From GCA-2683135 sp964507445 (GTDB taxonomy: Bacteria > Planctomycetota > GCA-002687715), in the NCBI GenBank assembly GCA_964507445.1, contig CAZDQF010000014.1, positions 62,001 to 126,000 on the forward strand: a stretch of 64,000 nucleotides of DNA, read 5' to 3'. Positions 35,661 through 44,892 of this stretch are shown here, in pieces. Each line of letters starts with the position of its first letter. Position 1 is the stretch's first letter. A program made the translations under genes and the position numbers. The notes below the pieces were generated by a model. That model made no database searches, had not been told where the DNA came from, and saw nothing but the letters and a program-made list of their open reading frames with translations.

Positions 35661-38285
35661 ATGCGATCCGTCATCTCCGGCCGGGCCACCTCCGTCACGC
35701 TTGCGGTTGCCCTGCCCGTGCTGCTTCTGGCTACCGCCTGCAGTTCCTCCGAAGAGGAGCCCCAGGGGGCCGTCGGCGGCGAGCCCGCGGTCGCGGCTCA
35801 GCCGGCTGTGGAAGCAACCGAGGTGCCCGCTCCTGTGGCTACCCCGCCCCAGGAGCAACCCGGCATGGACGATCTCGTCGCGCGCCAGGAGGCCCTCAAG
35901 CGTCGCCAGGAGGAGATCGCCAAGAGCTACATGCAGCTCGGCGCCCGGTACGAACAGGATGGCCGACTGGAAGAGGCGCTCCGCGCCTACGCCAACGCGC
36001 TGAAGGTCCAGCCCAACAACGACGCGGCCCAGCGTCGGTACTCGGCCATCGCCGGTACCCTCGGCCGTACGGACCGTGAGATGTACAGCGAGGGTCGCGA
36101 GACCTGGGACACGCTCCAGGCCCGCATGCAGCAGGCGATCCTGCTGGGACGCGAGCACATCCGGCGGGGCCACCACTTCATGGAGAAGGGAGACTTCGAC
36201 GCGGCGGTGGCGGAGTACGACAAGGCCCGGATCATCCTCGAGGCCAACCCGAACATCGACGCTGACTTCGACAAGGCCCAGCTGAAGGCCGCTCGTGACG
36301 CGGCGATGGCCAAGGGGGAGGCGTCGAAGCGGGCCGAGGAGGCGCGTCGTCTTGAGGAGGTCGCGCGGATCAACGCGGACCGTGACCGCCAGGAGCGCGC
36401 CAAGATCGAGCGGCGCGTTCGTGAGATGTGGGATCAGGCCCTCGGACTGTTCGAGCGCGAGCGGTTCGCCGAGTGCGAAGAGTTGTGCGTGTCCATCATG
36501 GATGTGGACCCGCGTCACCCGCACGTGATGTCGCTGCGCCAGTCGGCGCGCAAGGCTCGCCACGACAAGGCCAACGCCGACAACGTCTCGTTGTTCCGCC
36601 AGGAGTGGCAGTCGGCGCTGGAGGAACTCAAGGACCTGGCCATCCCGCCCGCCCAGGACGTGACGTTCCCGGACATGGCCAAGTGGCGCAAGATCGCCGA
36701 CCGCGGCCCCATCGGGTTCTCGTCCCAGAGCAACGAGCTCAGCGAGGTGGACGCCGACGTGGAGCGTCGGCTCGCAGGGGCCACGCTCACGGCGGTGGAC
36801 TGGAGCGAGAAGACGCTGGACGAGGCCCTGAGCTTCCTCCGCAACAACACCGGCACCAACATCATCGTCACGCGCGCCGCCGACGAGTTGATCCCTGAGG
36901 AGGAGCGCATCCTCCCCAGCATCAACCTGTCCGACGTCTCCGCCCTGGCGGCCCTGAACCTGGCGGTGAGCTCCTTCGAGGGGCTCGCGTACGTCATCGA
37001 AGACGGCATCGTCAAGATCACGACCACCGAGCAGGCGCGGAAGCGCAAGACCGTCGAGTTCTATGAGATCCGCGACCTGACGGCGAAGATCAACAGCTTC
37101 CCCGGCGTCGAGATCAACCTCAACCCGTCCGGCGTCGGCGGCGGCCTGGACGACGAGGAGGATGACTTCGAGGAGGACACGGAGAACCGGTTCGTCGAGG
37201 TGGACCGGCTCATCGAGCTCATCCGCAAGACCGTGGACCCGGTCTCATGGGATGAGGACGCCGAGAACCGTATCGACGACAAGAACGGCACCCTCGTGGT
37301 CCGCCAGACCCCCGAGAACCAGCGCAAGATCCGCAAGCTCCTCTCGGACCTGCGGCAGTCCATCGGTATCCAGGTTCAGATCGAGTCGCGCTTCGTCGTG
37401 GTGGAGAACAACTTCCTGCAGGAGGTGGGCGTGGACTTCCGCGGCCTCGGTGACAACTCCGGTGGCGTGGGTCAGCCCGGCCTCGGGACGTTCACCCCGT
37501 TCGACGACTACGGCGTGCCCGGCGGCAACCTGCCCATCGGTACGGACAACTCAGCCGGCGCGTTCTACAGCCTCGGCGCAGGGGAAGGCGACCTCCGGGG
37601 GCGTACCCAGAACCTGTTCGACCTCGCCCTGGGCAACCCCGAGGTGCTGACCTCCAGCGGCGGTTTCTCGCTGCAGTACACCTACCTGGACGACACCGAG
37701 CTGGAGGCCATCCTCCGCGCCGTCCAGAAGTACGAGCGCATCAACGAGGTGACCGCCCCGAGCCTGCTGGTCTACAACACCCAGCGTGCCAACCTTCAGA
37801 TCACGACCCAGGTGGCCTACGTCAAGGACTTCGACGTGGAGATCGCCCAGGCGTCGGTGGTCGCCGATCCGGTGGTGGACATCATCAAGGAGGGTGTCGT
37901 CCTCGACGTCCGACCCATCGTCAGCAATGACCGCAGGTTCATCACCCTGGAGCTGCGGCCCACGGTGGCGACGTTGACGCGCCCCATCCGCAGCTTCACC
38001 ACCAGCCTGGGCACCGGCCCCAGCGTCACCTTCGAGGTCCCCGAGTTGAAGAAGGAGAGCCTCAAGACGACGGTGGTCATGCCTGACGGCGGGACCCTGC
38101 TGCTGGGTGGGTTGAAGTACTACGAGGAGCAGGATGTGGACTCCGGAGTCCCGATCCTGAAGGACATCCCGATCCTCAGCTTCTTCTTCAGCCGCAAGGG
38201 CAAGTACACCAACCTGAGGGACCTCCTCGTGCTCCTGCGAGCCCGCATCGTGATCATGGAGGAGCACGAACCCACGGGGAACTGA
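35661..38285 (+). CDS. TPR-containing secretin lipoprotein, paralog 1
   Basis: The 874-residue protein begins with a lipoprotein signal (LPVLLLATAC, Cys ~27) and a Ser/Glu/Pro-rich linker. Residues ~85-320 are TPR-like helices with an Arg/Glu coiled coil. Residues ~375-455 match a secretin/TonB short N-terminal domain (VDWSEKTLDEALSFLRNNTGTNIIV). An N1-like segment (TLVVRQTPENQRKIRKLL) is followed by the secretin domain (~570-865), with the classical PDGGTLLLGGLK and VPILKDIPILSFFF motifs. Secretins form the outer-membrane ring of T2SS and type IV pili; the N-terminal TPR is unusual. It carries a GDLRGRTQNLFD insertion shared with paralog 2. Confidence 0.93.
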   Translation: MRSVISGRATSVTLAVALPVLLLATACSSSEEEPQGAVGGEPAVAAQPAVEATEVPAPVATPPQEQPGMDDLVARQEALKRRQEEIAKSYMQLGARYEQDGRLEEALRAYANALKVQPNNDAAQRRYSAIAGTLGRTDREMYSEGRETWDTLQARMQQAILLGREHIRRGHHFMEKGDFDAAVAEYDKARIILEANPNIDADFDKAQLKAARDAAMAKGEASKRAEEARRLEEVARINADRDRQERAKIERRVREMWDQALGLFERERFAECEELCVSIMDVDPRHPHVMSLRQSARKARHDKANADNVSLFRQEWQSALEELKDLAIPPAQDVTFPDMAKWRKIADRGPIGFSSQSNELSEVDADVERRLAGATLTAVDWSEKTLDEALSFLRNNTGTNIIVTRAADELIPEEERILPSINLSDVSALAALNLAVSSFEGLAYVIEDGIVKITTTEQARKRKTVEFYEIRDLTAKINSFPGVEINLNPSGVGGGLDDEEDDFEEDTENRFVEVDRLIELIRKTVDPVSWDEDAENRIDDKNGTLVVRQTPENQRKIRKLLSDLRQSIGIQVQIESRFVVVENNFLQEVGVDFRGLGDNSGGVGQPGLGTFTPFDDYGVPGGNLPIGTDNSAGAFYSLGAGEGDLRGRTQNLFDLALGNPEVLTSSGGFSLQYTYLDDTELEAILRAVQKYERINEVTAPSLLVYNTQRANLQITTQVAYVKDFDVEIAQASVVADPVVDIIKEGVVLDVRPIVSNDRRFITLELRPTVATLTRPIRSFTTSLGTGPSVTFEVPELKKESLKTTVVMPDGGTLLLGGLKYYEEQDVDSGVPILKDIPILSFFFSRKGKYTNLRDLLVLLRARIVIMEEHEPTGN

Positions 38286-38354
38286 CCCTTCGGAACTGTG
38301 CCTTCAATCCCGTAACGCCTGATACAGCAAAGAGCTGGGGCGATGCGGGGAATC

Positions 38355-38382
38355 GGGGTCGCTGGCCCGCGCCGGCGGCCCC
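38355..38382 (+). terminator. Long GC hairpin downstream of secretin 1
   Basis: A 12-bp stem (38355-38366 with 38371-38382, two G-U pairs) with a 4-base loop lies 69 bases after the secretin stop and is followed by TTGT. It may terminate or attenuate transcription toward the TPR gene. In the remaining spacer to 38522 a TTGACG and a GATAAT occur too close together to form a promoter. Confidence 0.55.
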
Positions 38383-38522
38383 TTGTCGGAAATGGCGGAA
38401 ATGAACCCGCCGACGTCTGGAACCGTTGACGGTTTGGTCGGATAATCCCGATTGGCCGTTTGGGTTCCCTGCTGCTCACGGCTCCTTCGCGACCTGCGCG
38501 CGCTGCATCGAGGCAACCAAAG

Positions 38523-41507
38523 ATGGAATTCAACCGGCTCTACCGGCTGATCGCTGGTGTGCTCCTGCTCTGCTCGTTCGCCCCGGCCCAGTATGGGGAT
38601 TACGAATGGGCGCGGGCTCTGACGAGCGAGTTCAGTTTTGACGACATGGCGGAGAAGGTCCTGCGGGACCTGATGACCGAACCCGGTCGTACCGACGTGG
38701 AGAAGCAGCAGGGGCGGCTGGGCCTCGCTGAGATGAAGCAGGCGGCCGCGCGTCAGGCGGGTGACCTGGAGGGCAAGCTGGCGCTCTACGACGAGGCCCG
38801 CAAGCTCATGCAGGAGGCCGTGGACAACTGGCCCGAGAAGAACACCCTGGCCTATTTCGGGGCGATCTTCACGCTCACCGAGCTTCTACAGGAGCGCGGA
38901 GAGATCGCCATGACAGCCGTGGCCGAGGCGAAGGTGGATGGCGCCAAGGCGGAGGCCATCAAGCGCGAGGCGGAGGCCGACTACGGCCGGGCCGAAAAGA
39001 AGCTCGAGGCGGTCCGGGAGAGCATGGGTGAGCCCAACCCGGAAGACGACCGCGAGAAGTGGCGCGTCAAGAACCGTGCGTGGTACCTCGGTTGTCTGCT
39101 CAAGTACAACAAGGCGCTCACGGGGAAGCGAAACAGCGCCAAGCGCGAATTCGCCCTCTCTGAGGCGGCGGAGATGCTCGAGGAGTTCATCCTCGAGAAC
39201 GAGACCGATGACATGGAGGCCATGCTGGGGGCGCTCTACGGCTACATCCAGCTGGGACGCGTCCAGGCCGCCCGCGGAGAGCCCGGTGAGGCCATCGGGA
39301 ACTTCACCTCCGTGCTCGATGTCATCGAGTGGGAGGACCCGGAAGATCCCAACTACCGCCTCGCGCCGCCGATCCAGGGGTTGGTGGAGCTCGCCTACTA
39401 TCGCCTGCTCGAGTACTTGAACGAGGCCAAGCGGTACGCGGACACCGTCCGTTACGGCGAGGAGATGGAGGGCCGCTTCAAGAAGATGACGATGGTCTAC
39501 AAGAAGTTGGGCCGGGCTGCGCGGGTCGAGTACGCCGCCGCCAGGCTCAACCAGGGCGACATGTCCGGCGCTCTCGGCATCGCTACGGAGGTCGTGGACG
39601 CGGCGGCGGGCGACGCGTCGGGTGTGTTGGCCAACCGACTGGTCGCGGAGATCATCGCGTCGACCCCGGACAAGACCCAGTTCCAGCCAGAGATCATCCG
39701 CTCCGCGGCCAAGGGCGCGTACTCCCAGGGCGCGGAGAAGCGTCTGGATGCGATCAAGTACTTCCAGATCCTCCTCCAGGTGCTCCCTCAGATCGAGGAC
39801 GAGGCGACGCGTCGCATGTACGAGGCCGAGGCCTGGTACGACATGGGGCGGGCGTACTACTTCATGGGACGTCAGCTCGAGGCGGCCTTCTGTTTCGGTG
39901 AGGGGACGCGTCGGTGCAAGGACGTCACCGAGAACGACCTCAACGAGAACCTGGCGCGCATGTGGCGCTCCACCGTGCGTAGCCTCGCGGAAGAGACCAA
40001 GTCTCCGGAGATCGCGAAGCTGCGGCGGGAGATGGACGATTGGATGATCAAGAATCCGATCGGCACGGTCTCTCCCGGCACGCTGCTCTACAACAAGGCC
40101 CGGGCCATGGAGTCCGAGGCGCGAGACCTGCGGCGGAAGAAGAATCTGGCCGGCGCCATCGCCCGCTACGACCAGGCTGGGTCGACCTATGAGGAGGCGA
40201 TCACGGCCGGAGGCCCGAAGAAGGAACAGGCCATGATCAAGGGCGCGCGCACCGGACTGACGGTGGCGCAGCTGCTCATCGGCAGCGGCGATCGGGCCAA
40301 GGCCATGGGGCGACTGCAGCAGGCGAAGAGTGACTTCAAGGAATACATCGCCTACGCCAAGGACCCGAAGAACAACCTCACGGACCCGCGCTACATCTCC
40401 AGCCGGGAGGCGGCGCGCGCTGAAGCCCGTTATTCGATCTCCTTCGCCAACCGGTTGATCATGGGCAGGTCTCCGGATGCCGCCACAGCCAAGCGCCTGT
40501 GGGAAGAGACGCTCCCCTACCTCCGTGATTTTGAGAAGACCTACAAGTCGCAGACCGGGCTGTGTGTGGCGGTGATCGCCGACCGCATCAAGGCGCACAT
40601 CGCCCTCGGCAATTTCGCGGAGGCCGAGTCGGACTACAAGGCGCTGCGAGACCTGGACCCGAACGACGCCCGGACCGCCACCGCGGCCTTCAGCATCGGG
40701 AAGCTCCTCCGCAAGGACGCGGACGCGGCCTGGGAGAAGGTGGTCGGCAAGGTGACCCCTTACAAGCCCGATGAGTGGGCCGAGGTCATGGCCAAGCCCG
40801 GGTTCCAGGAGGCATTGGACAAGATCCGCACCTGCTATGGGTACTACCGTGAGTGGCTGCTCGCCGGTTCCGGCCAGACCGACTTCGGCTACTGGGAGTT
40901 GGTGGGTTACCTCTGGGGTCGCACCGGCGACTGGGAGGCCATCGCCGACATTCATCAGAAGGCGCTGTCCCGGTTCAAGAACACCAAGGCGGCCGCGACC
41001 GAGAAGAACAAGGGCAAGATGCTGCTTTGGAAGAACAAGCTGCTTCATGCCTACGTGACCCTCGCTCGGGCTGCGGACGCCGAGAAACGGCCGGACGATG
41101 CCAGCCGCATGTGGGCCGAGGCCTCGGTGGTGGCCAAGGAGCTCATGGAGCCCGGTTCCAGGTACGCGAAGAACCCCTACACGGTCCGTTTGGCGGCCCA
41201 GTGTTTCGGCGGCTACGTCTCCGAGGTCGCGGGGCTGGTGAGCTACAGGGGGCAGGCGGGAGACTTCCGCGCCGCCCTGGAGCTCTGGAAGCGGATCAAG
41301 AAGTCCCTCGAGGCCTCCGGCAGGTCCGGAAGCGACCCCTGGTGGGAGGCCCGTTTCTACGAGTACTACGCCGCCTATGAGCTGGCCAAGGCGGACAAGA
41401 AGCCCATGGCGCCCCTGCGCCAGAAACTGGATGCGCTCATCGCGAACAACCGTCAACAGGGGGCTTGGACCCGGTATTTCCAGTGGCTCAAGTCCAAGCT
41501 GTTCTAA
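38523..41507 (+). CDS. Large exported TPR-repeat protein
   Basis: From ATG 38523 the product has 994 residues, with a signal peptide (LYRLIAGVLLLCSFAPAQ) cleaved before YGDYEWARAL. The remainder is almost entirely alpha-helical, with degenerate TPR/SEL-like repeats throughout. Examples are AYDEARKLMQEAVDNWPEK-like units, a Lys/Glu coiled coil at ~140-180 and AKAMGRLQQAKSDFKEYIAY. The upstream ATG at 38460 would place the signal peptide internally, so I prefer 38523. No enzymatic motif is visible. It lies between a secretin and the ExbB/ExbD genes on the same strand. A periplasmic scaffold, like TPR proteins in gliding and Tol-Pal-type systems, is an inference. Confidence 0.85.
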   Translation: MEFNRLYRLIAGVLLLCSFAPAQYGDYEWARALTSEFSFDDMAEKVLRDLMTEPGRTDVEKQQGRLGLAEMKQAAARQAGDLEGKLALYDEARKLMQEAVDNWPEKNTLAYFGAIFTLTELLQERGEIAMTAVAEAKVDGAKAEAIKREAEADYGRAEKKLEAVRESMGEPNPEDDREKWRVKNRAWYLGCLLKYNKALTGKRNSAKREFALSEAAEMLEEFILENETDDMEAMLGALYGYIQLGRVQAARGEPGEAIGNFTSVLDVIEWEDPEDPNYRLAPPIQGLVELAYYRLLEYLNEAKRYADTVRYGEEMEGRFKKMTMVYKKLGRAARVEYAAARLNQGDMSGALGIATEVVDAAAGDASGVLANRLVAEIIASTPDKTQFQPEIIRSAAKGAYSQGAEKRLDAIKYFQILLQVLPQIEDEATRRMYEAEAWYDMGRAYYFMGRQLEAAFCFGEGTRRCKDVTENDLNENLARMWRSTVRSLAEETKSPEIAKLRREMDDWMIKNPIGTVSPGTLLYNKARAMESEARDLRRKKNLAGAIARYDQAGSTYEEAITAGGPKKEQAMIKGARTGLTVAQLLIGSGDRAKAMGRLQQAKSDFKEYIAYAKDPKNNLTDPRYISSREAARAEARYSISFANRLIMGRSPDAATAKRLWEETLPYLRDFEKTYKSQTGLCVAVIADRIKAHIALGNFAEAESDYKALRDLDPNDARTATAAFSIGKLLRKDADAAWEKVVGKVTPYKPDEWAEVMAKPGFQEALDKIRTCYGYYREWLLAGSGQTDFGYWELVGYLWGRTGDWEAIADIHQKALSRFKNTKAAATEKNKGKMLLWKNKLLHAYVTLARAADAEKRPDDASRMWAEASVVAKELMEPGSRYAKNPYTVRLAAQCFGGYVSEVAGLVSYRGQAGDFRAALELWKRIKKSLEASGRSGSDPWWEARFYEYYAAYELAKADKKPMAPLRQKLDALIANNRQQGAWTRYFQWLKSKLF

Positions 41508-41567
41508 GTGGCTTGACCGCTGATGGCAGGTGACGGTACCGTCCGCTACTTCCGCAGGAATCGAGAG

Positions 41568-42683
41568 ATGCGCCAACTGACGCTGTTTAGCTTGATGCTC
41601 GCCGTGATCGCTAGCCCCGTCGTCGGGCAGGCCAAGGAGGCCGCCGCGCGGGCCTCCGACCGGATCGACCGCACTAGCGGTGGGTCCATCGCGAACGTGG
41701 CTGTCGTCAAAGAGGACTTCAATCAGGTCACCTACCGACAGAAGGGGAAGTCCATGACGATCCCCTCCGTCCAGGTGGTGAGCATCAGCCGGTCGGCTAC
41801 TCCGGACGCGTTGCGTGAGGGGCGGTCCAAGCTCCTGGCGGGGAATCTGGGGGGAGCCGTGGCGCCGTTGCAGCTGGCCGCTCGTAACACGACCGCGTGG
41901 GTCAAGGAGTACGCCAGCTTCTTCCTCGGTGAGGCGTTTCGCGGGTTGGGCCGTGCCCAGGACGCGGTGACTGCCTACGACGCGGTGCTGCAGGCGAAGC
42001 CTGACAGCCGGTTCCTGCCCGATGTCCGTTTGGGGACGGCCAAGGCCTGGACGGCGTCCAAGCAGTACGGCAAGGCGGAGGCGGTCCTGAAGGCGTTCAG
42101 TCGTGAGGTGGATACCAAGCGTCTGAACCGTCAGCACGCGCTCTCCGCCAAGCGACTCCTCGGGCACAACCTCGAGGCGCAGGGCAAGTACAGCGAGGCG
42201 CGGCGGGAGTACGACAGCGTCATCACGGAGGCCCGGTCGCTGGCCGGTCGCGCCGGTGACGCCGCTCAGAAGCGTCGGTTCGAGGTCGTAGGCCTGGAGG
42301 CGCAGCGTGATAAGGGGAGCGCCTTCGTCAAGGACAAGAAGTACAGCGACGCCGCCAACCTCTTCAGCAAGATCGCTTCCACGCGTGACGATCCCATGGC
42401 CCAGGCCATCGGCACCATGGGGCTCGGTGAGGTGAGCCTCGCCCAGGGGCAGGAGGACCGCGCGCGCGTGCAGCTGTCGCGGGTCTCAGCCCTCGGGTTC
42501 GCCGCACCTGCGGCTCGCCCCGGGGTCCTGTACATGCTGGCTCAGACCCACGTGGCCCTGGCGGCCAAGGGGCAGCGGGGAGCGAGCGCGCTGGCGAAGC
42601 TGTACATCGCCGAACTGACAAAGAACTACCCCGGCACACCGGAGGCCAGGAAGGCTCAGGATCTTCAGCAGAAGCTGAAGTAG
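41568..42683 (+). CDS. Exported TPR protein with small N-terminal beta domain
   Basis: From ATG 41568 (AGGAA upstream) the product has 371 residues: a signal peptide (LFSLMLAVIASPVVGQA), a short beta segment (~45-75, ANVAVVKEDFNQVTYRQKGKSMTIPSVQV), then TPR-like repeats to the end (ALREGRSKLLAGNLGGAVAPLQLAARN; RGLGRAQDAVTAYDAVLQ; AKAWTASKQYGKAEAVLKAF). It follows the large TPR gene by 60 bases and precedes the ExbB-like gene. The beta-then-TPR architecture is familiar from other high-GC diderms, but I know no assigned function. Periplasmic location is likely. Confidence 0.83.
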   Translation: MRQLTLFSLMLAVIASPVVGQAKEAAARASDRIDRTSGGSIANVAVVKEDFNQVTYRQKGKSMTIPSVQVVSISRSATPDALREGRSKLLAGNLGGAVAPLQLAARNTTAWVKEYASFFLGEAFRGLGRAQDAVTAYDAVLQAKPDSRFLPDVRLGTAKAWTASKQYGKAEAVLKAFSREVDTKRLNRQHALSAKRLLGHNLEAQGKYSEARREYDSVITEARSLAGRAGDAAQKRRFEVVGLEAQRDKGSAFVKDKKYSDAANLFSKIASTRDDPMAQAIGTMGLGEVSLAQGQEDRARVQLSRVSALGFAAPAARPGVLYMLAQTHVALAAKGQRGASALAKLYIAELTKNYPGTPEARKAQDLQQKLK

Positions 42684-42804
42684 GCTGGTGACCGGGGGGA
42701 GAAGAGAGACCGAACGCACCCGCCGCGCTGCTGGACGGCGCGTCGATTGGAAAGAGATGGATCTGTGCCCGGACGGGCGCAAAACGGATGGGAGAATCAG
42801 CAAA

Positions 42805-43530
42805 GTGTCTACGCGTGAAATGATGGCCCGGAGCCTTCGGGTCGCAATGGTCTTCGCCCTGCTCGTGTTGCCGGCGGTCGCTCAGGGAGACGCCCCGGCG
42901 GAGCGGCAGTCGTTCTTCAACCTGATCCTGACGGCCGGTGGCGTCATCGGCATCGTCATCATGTGCCTCTCGGTCATCGGCGTTGCGCTGATCATCGAGC
43001 ACTTCATCAGCGTCTCCCGCGAGAAGCTGGCGCCTCAGGACGTGATCGAGACCATCGAGTCGCACCTGGACAACAGCGACGTTCAGGCCGCCTACGAGTT
43101 CTGCGAGCAGAACCCCGGCTACCTGAGCAACGTCATGGTGGCGGCCCTCCCCAAGGTGACCCACGGGTTCGACTCCATGGAGCAGGCGGCCAACGATGTC
43201 GGTGAGGAGGAGGCCATCAAGCTGCACTCCAAGATCTCCTGGCTCTCGTTGATCGGCAACATCTCGCCCCTCATGGGCCTGCTGGGCACGGTGTCCGGGA
43301 TGCTCGATGCGTTCGGTGAGATCGAGACCAACCCGAACCCCAACCCCGCTGACCTGGCCCGTGGTATCAAGGAGGCCCTGGTGACCACCATGCTCGGGCT
43401 GGTCGTCGCCGTGCCGGTGATGGTCGGGTTCTTCTTCTTCCGGAACCGCGTCGTCAAGATCGTCCTCGAGATCACCGCGATCACCGAGGACATGCTCGAC
43501 CGCTTCCGTCCTGGTGCTTCCGCGCAGTAA
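42805..43530 (+). CDS. MotA/TolQ/ExbB proton channel family protein
   Basis: With GTG 42805 as start (GGGAGA about 10 bases upstream; ATGs at 42820 and 42823 are alternatives) the protein has ~241 residues. A signal-like N-terminus (ALLVLPAVAQG) precedes three TMs: ~37-62, then after a cytoplasmic loop SLIGNISPLMGLLGTVSGML, and finally ALVTTMLGLVVAVPVMVGFFF. The MotA_ExbB signature (P-LLGLLGTV-G ... GI-EAL-TT--GL-VA-P) is intact. These proteins form pentameric proton channels around an ExbD dimer and convert proton-motive force into motion. Two ExbD-like genes follow directly. Confidence 0.93.
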   Translation: MSTREMMARSLRVAMVFALLVLPAVAQGDAPAERQSFFNLILTAGGVIGIVIMCLSVIGVALIIEHFISVSREKLAPQDVIETIESHLDNSDVQAAYEFCEQNPGYLSNVMVAALPKVTHGFDSMEQAANDVGEEEAIKLHSKISWLSLIGNISPLMGLLGTVSGMLDAFGEIETNPNPNPADLARGIKEALVTTMLGLVVAVPVMVGFFFFRNRVVKIVLEITAITEDMLDRFRPGASAQ

Positions 43531-43539
43531 GGGACCTCG

Positions 43540-44178
43540 ATGGCCAGGAAAGAAAGGAAGCGCGGGGGTACGGAAGCCGAGCTCGACATCAACATGACCC
43601 CCATGATTGATGTCGTGTTCAACCTGATCATCTTCTTCATGGTGATCACGGACATGACCCAGAAGGACCTGGAGTACCTGATCCTCCCCAAGGCGGACAA
43701 GGCCGCCAAGGACGAGGGCAAGGACACCGAGCGCATCATCATCAACATCATCGACTTCGACTCGAAGGAGAACGCCCCGCGCGTTGGCAAGCCCATGTCG
43801 CAAGGAGGCCTGGATCCCAAGCTCCCGCCGATCATGATGGGCGGGCGCCAGGTGCAGAGCCTCGAGGAGATGCGGGAGTTGCTGCGGCAACAGGCGGACC
43901 CGTACCGCTTCCCGGATATTGCGGAGTTCAAGAAGCTCGGCAAGCCGCCGCTCCCTTACAAGTGGAACGACGGCAAGTCGGTCTATCCGTCCAAGAAGCC
44001 GGTCCTCGTTCGCTGCGATCGAGGGCAGGTCTTCGGCTGGGTCCAGGCGATCATGCAGTACTGCACGTTCGTCCCCGGTGAGGACATCCCTTCCCTGATC
44101 AAGCGATCCAAGGGGGGCAGCCCGCTGATCTACAAGCTCGAGATCGCCGTCAAAGAGCCCGACGCCGGGCAGGACTGA
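43540..44178 (+). CDS. ExbD/TolR-like protein 1
   Basis: The 212-residue protein has a basic N-terminal tail, one TM with LDINMTPMIDVVFNLIIFFM carrying the proton-path aspartate (D24), and a periplasmic domain. That domain is longer than in typical ExbD (~140 residues): it contains an extra segment of charged residues between the first strand and the C-terminal QVFGWVQAIMQYC region. It begins 9 bases after the ExbB-like stop. It should form the rotor core inside the ExbB pentamer. Confidence 0.92.
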   Translation: MARKERKRGGTEAELDINMTPMIDVVFNLIIFFMVITDMTQKDLEYLILPKADKAAKDEGKDTERIIINIIDFDSKENAPRVGKPMSQGGLDPKLPPIMMGGRQVQSLEEMRELLRQQADPYRFPDIAEFKKLGKPPLPYKWNDGKSVYPSKKPVLVRCDRGQVFGWVQAIMQYCTFVPGEDIPSLIKRSKGGSPLIYKLEIAVKEPDAGQD

Positions 44179-44193
44179 CGCAGGAGTTCGACG

Positions 44194-44775
44194 ATGGCAA
44201 AGAAAAAGACTCAGGACGTAATCAAGGAGGAGGTGAAGCTGGAGCTCACGCCGATGATCGACGTGACGTTCTTGATCCTCATCTTCTTCATGTGCACGCT
44301 GAAGTTCAAAACCCTTGAAGGGAAGCTGGTGTCTTACCTGCCGACCGACAAGGGCCTCTCGTCGGCCAAGGCGGACGTCGAGTTCGAGGACGCGGAGGTG
44401 ATCCTCAAGATCGAGAAGGACCAGTACGAGCTCCCAGCCATGGAGCGTTGGGTCATCCTGAAGAAGAAGGCGTCCAACGACATCTTCGGCAAGGTTCGCC
44501 TGCAGGTGGACCCGAAGGACGACCGCAACATGTTCTTCGAACAGGAGCCGGCCAGCACCTTCGATGATGTTCAGGCCTATCTGAGGGATGTCTACGCCGC
44601 CACGGAGGCGGCTGGCCAACCTCCCAAGGCCAAGATCAACGCCTACGCCCGGACGCCCCATGGCATGGTGGTGTTCGTGCTCAACCTCATGATCGAGACC
44701 GGCTACCACGACATCTCGTACTCCGGGATTCGTAACGGCCTGATCAAGGACCTGGAGCGCGGCGACATCAAGTAG
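44194..44775 (+). CDS. ExbD/TolR-like protein 2
   Basis: The 193-residue protein has KLELTPMIDVTFLILIFFMC with the conserved TM aspartate (D23) and an enlarged periplasmic domain. It starts 15 bases after ExbD 1 and differs from it outside the TM. Two non-identical ExbD proteins with one ExbB suggest a heterodimeric rotor core, as known for AglQ/AglS in Myxococcus. It is followed by a strong hairpin. Confidence 0.92.
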   Translation: MAKKKTQDVIKEEVKLELTPMIDVTFLILIFFMCTLKFKTLEGKLVSYLPTDKGLSSAKADVEFEDAEVILKIEKDQYELPAMERWVILKKKASNDIFGKVRLQVDPKDDRNMFFEQEPASTFDDVQAYLRDVYAATEAAGQPPKAKINAYARTPHGMVVFVLNLMIETGYHDISYSGIRNGLIKDLERGDIK

Positions 44776-44806
44776 CGCTCCGGTTCGCCACCCATCCGGT
44801 TGGCCT

Positions 44807-44843
44807 GCGACCCCCGACGCCCGGTGCGTGGCTCGGGGGTCGC
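44807..44843 (+). terminator. Hairpin terminator after the ExbB-ExbD-ExbD genes
   Basis: A perfect 11-bp inverted repeat (44807-44817 with 44833-44843) around a 15-base loop, 31 bases after the ExbD 2 stop. A T-poor tail (GCTCGTTCT) follows. Confidence 0.6.
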
Positions 44844-44892
44844 GCTCGTTCTGGCGCCGCCCGTGGTCCGGCACGTGAGATAGCATGAGCCC

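Noticed and set aside
38425..38450. Promoter candidate TTGACG with GATAAT upstream of the large TPR gene
   Set aside because: The elements are only about 9 bases apart, too close for a sigma-70 promoter.
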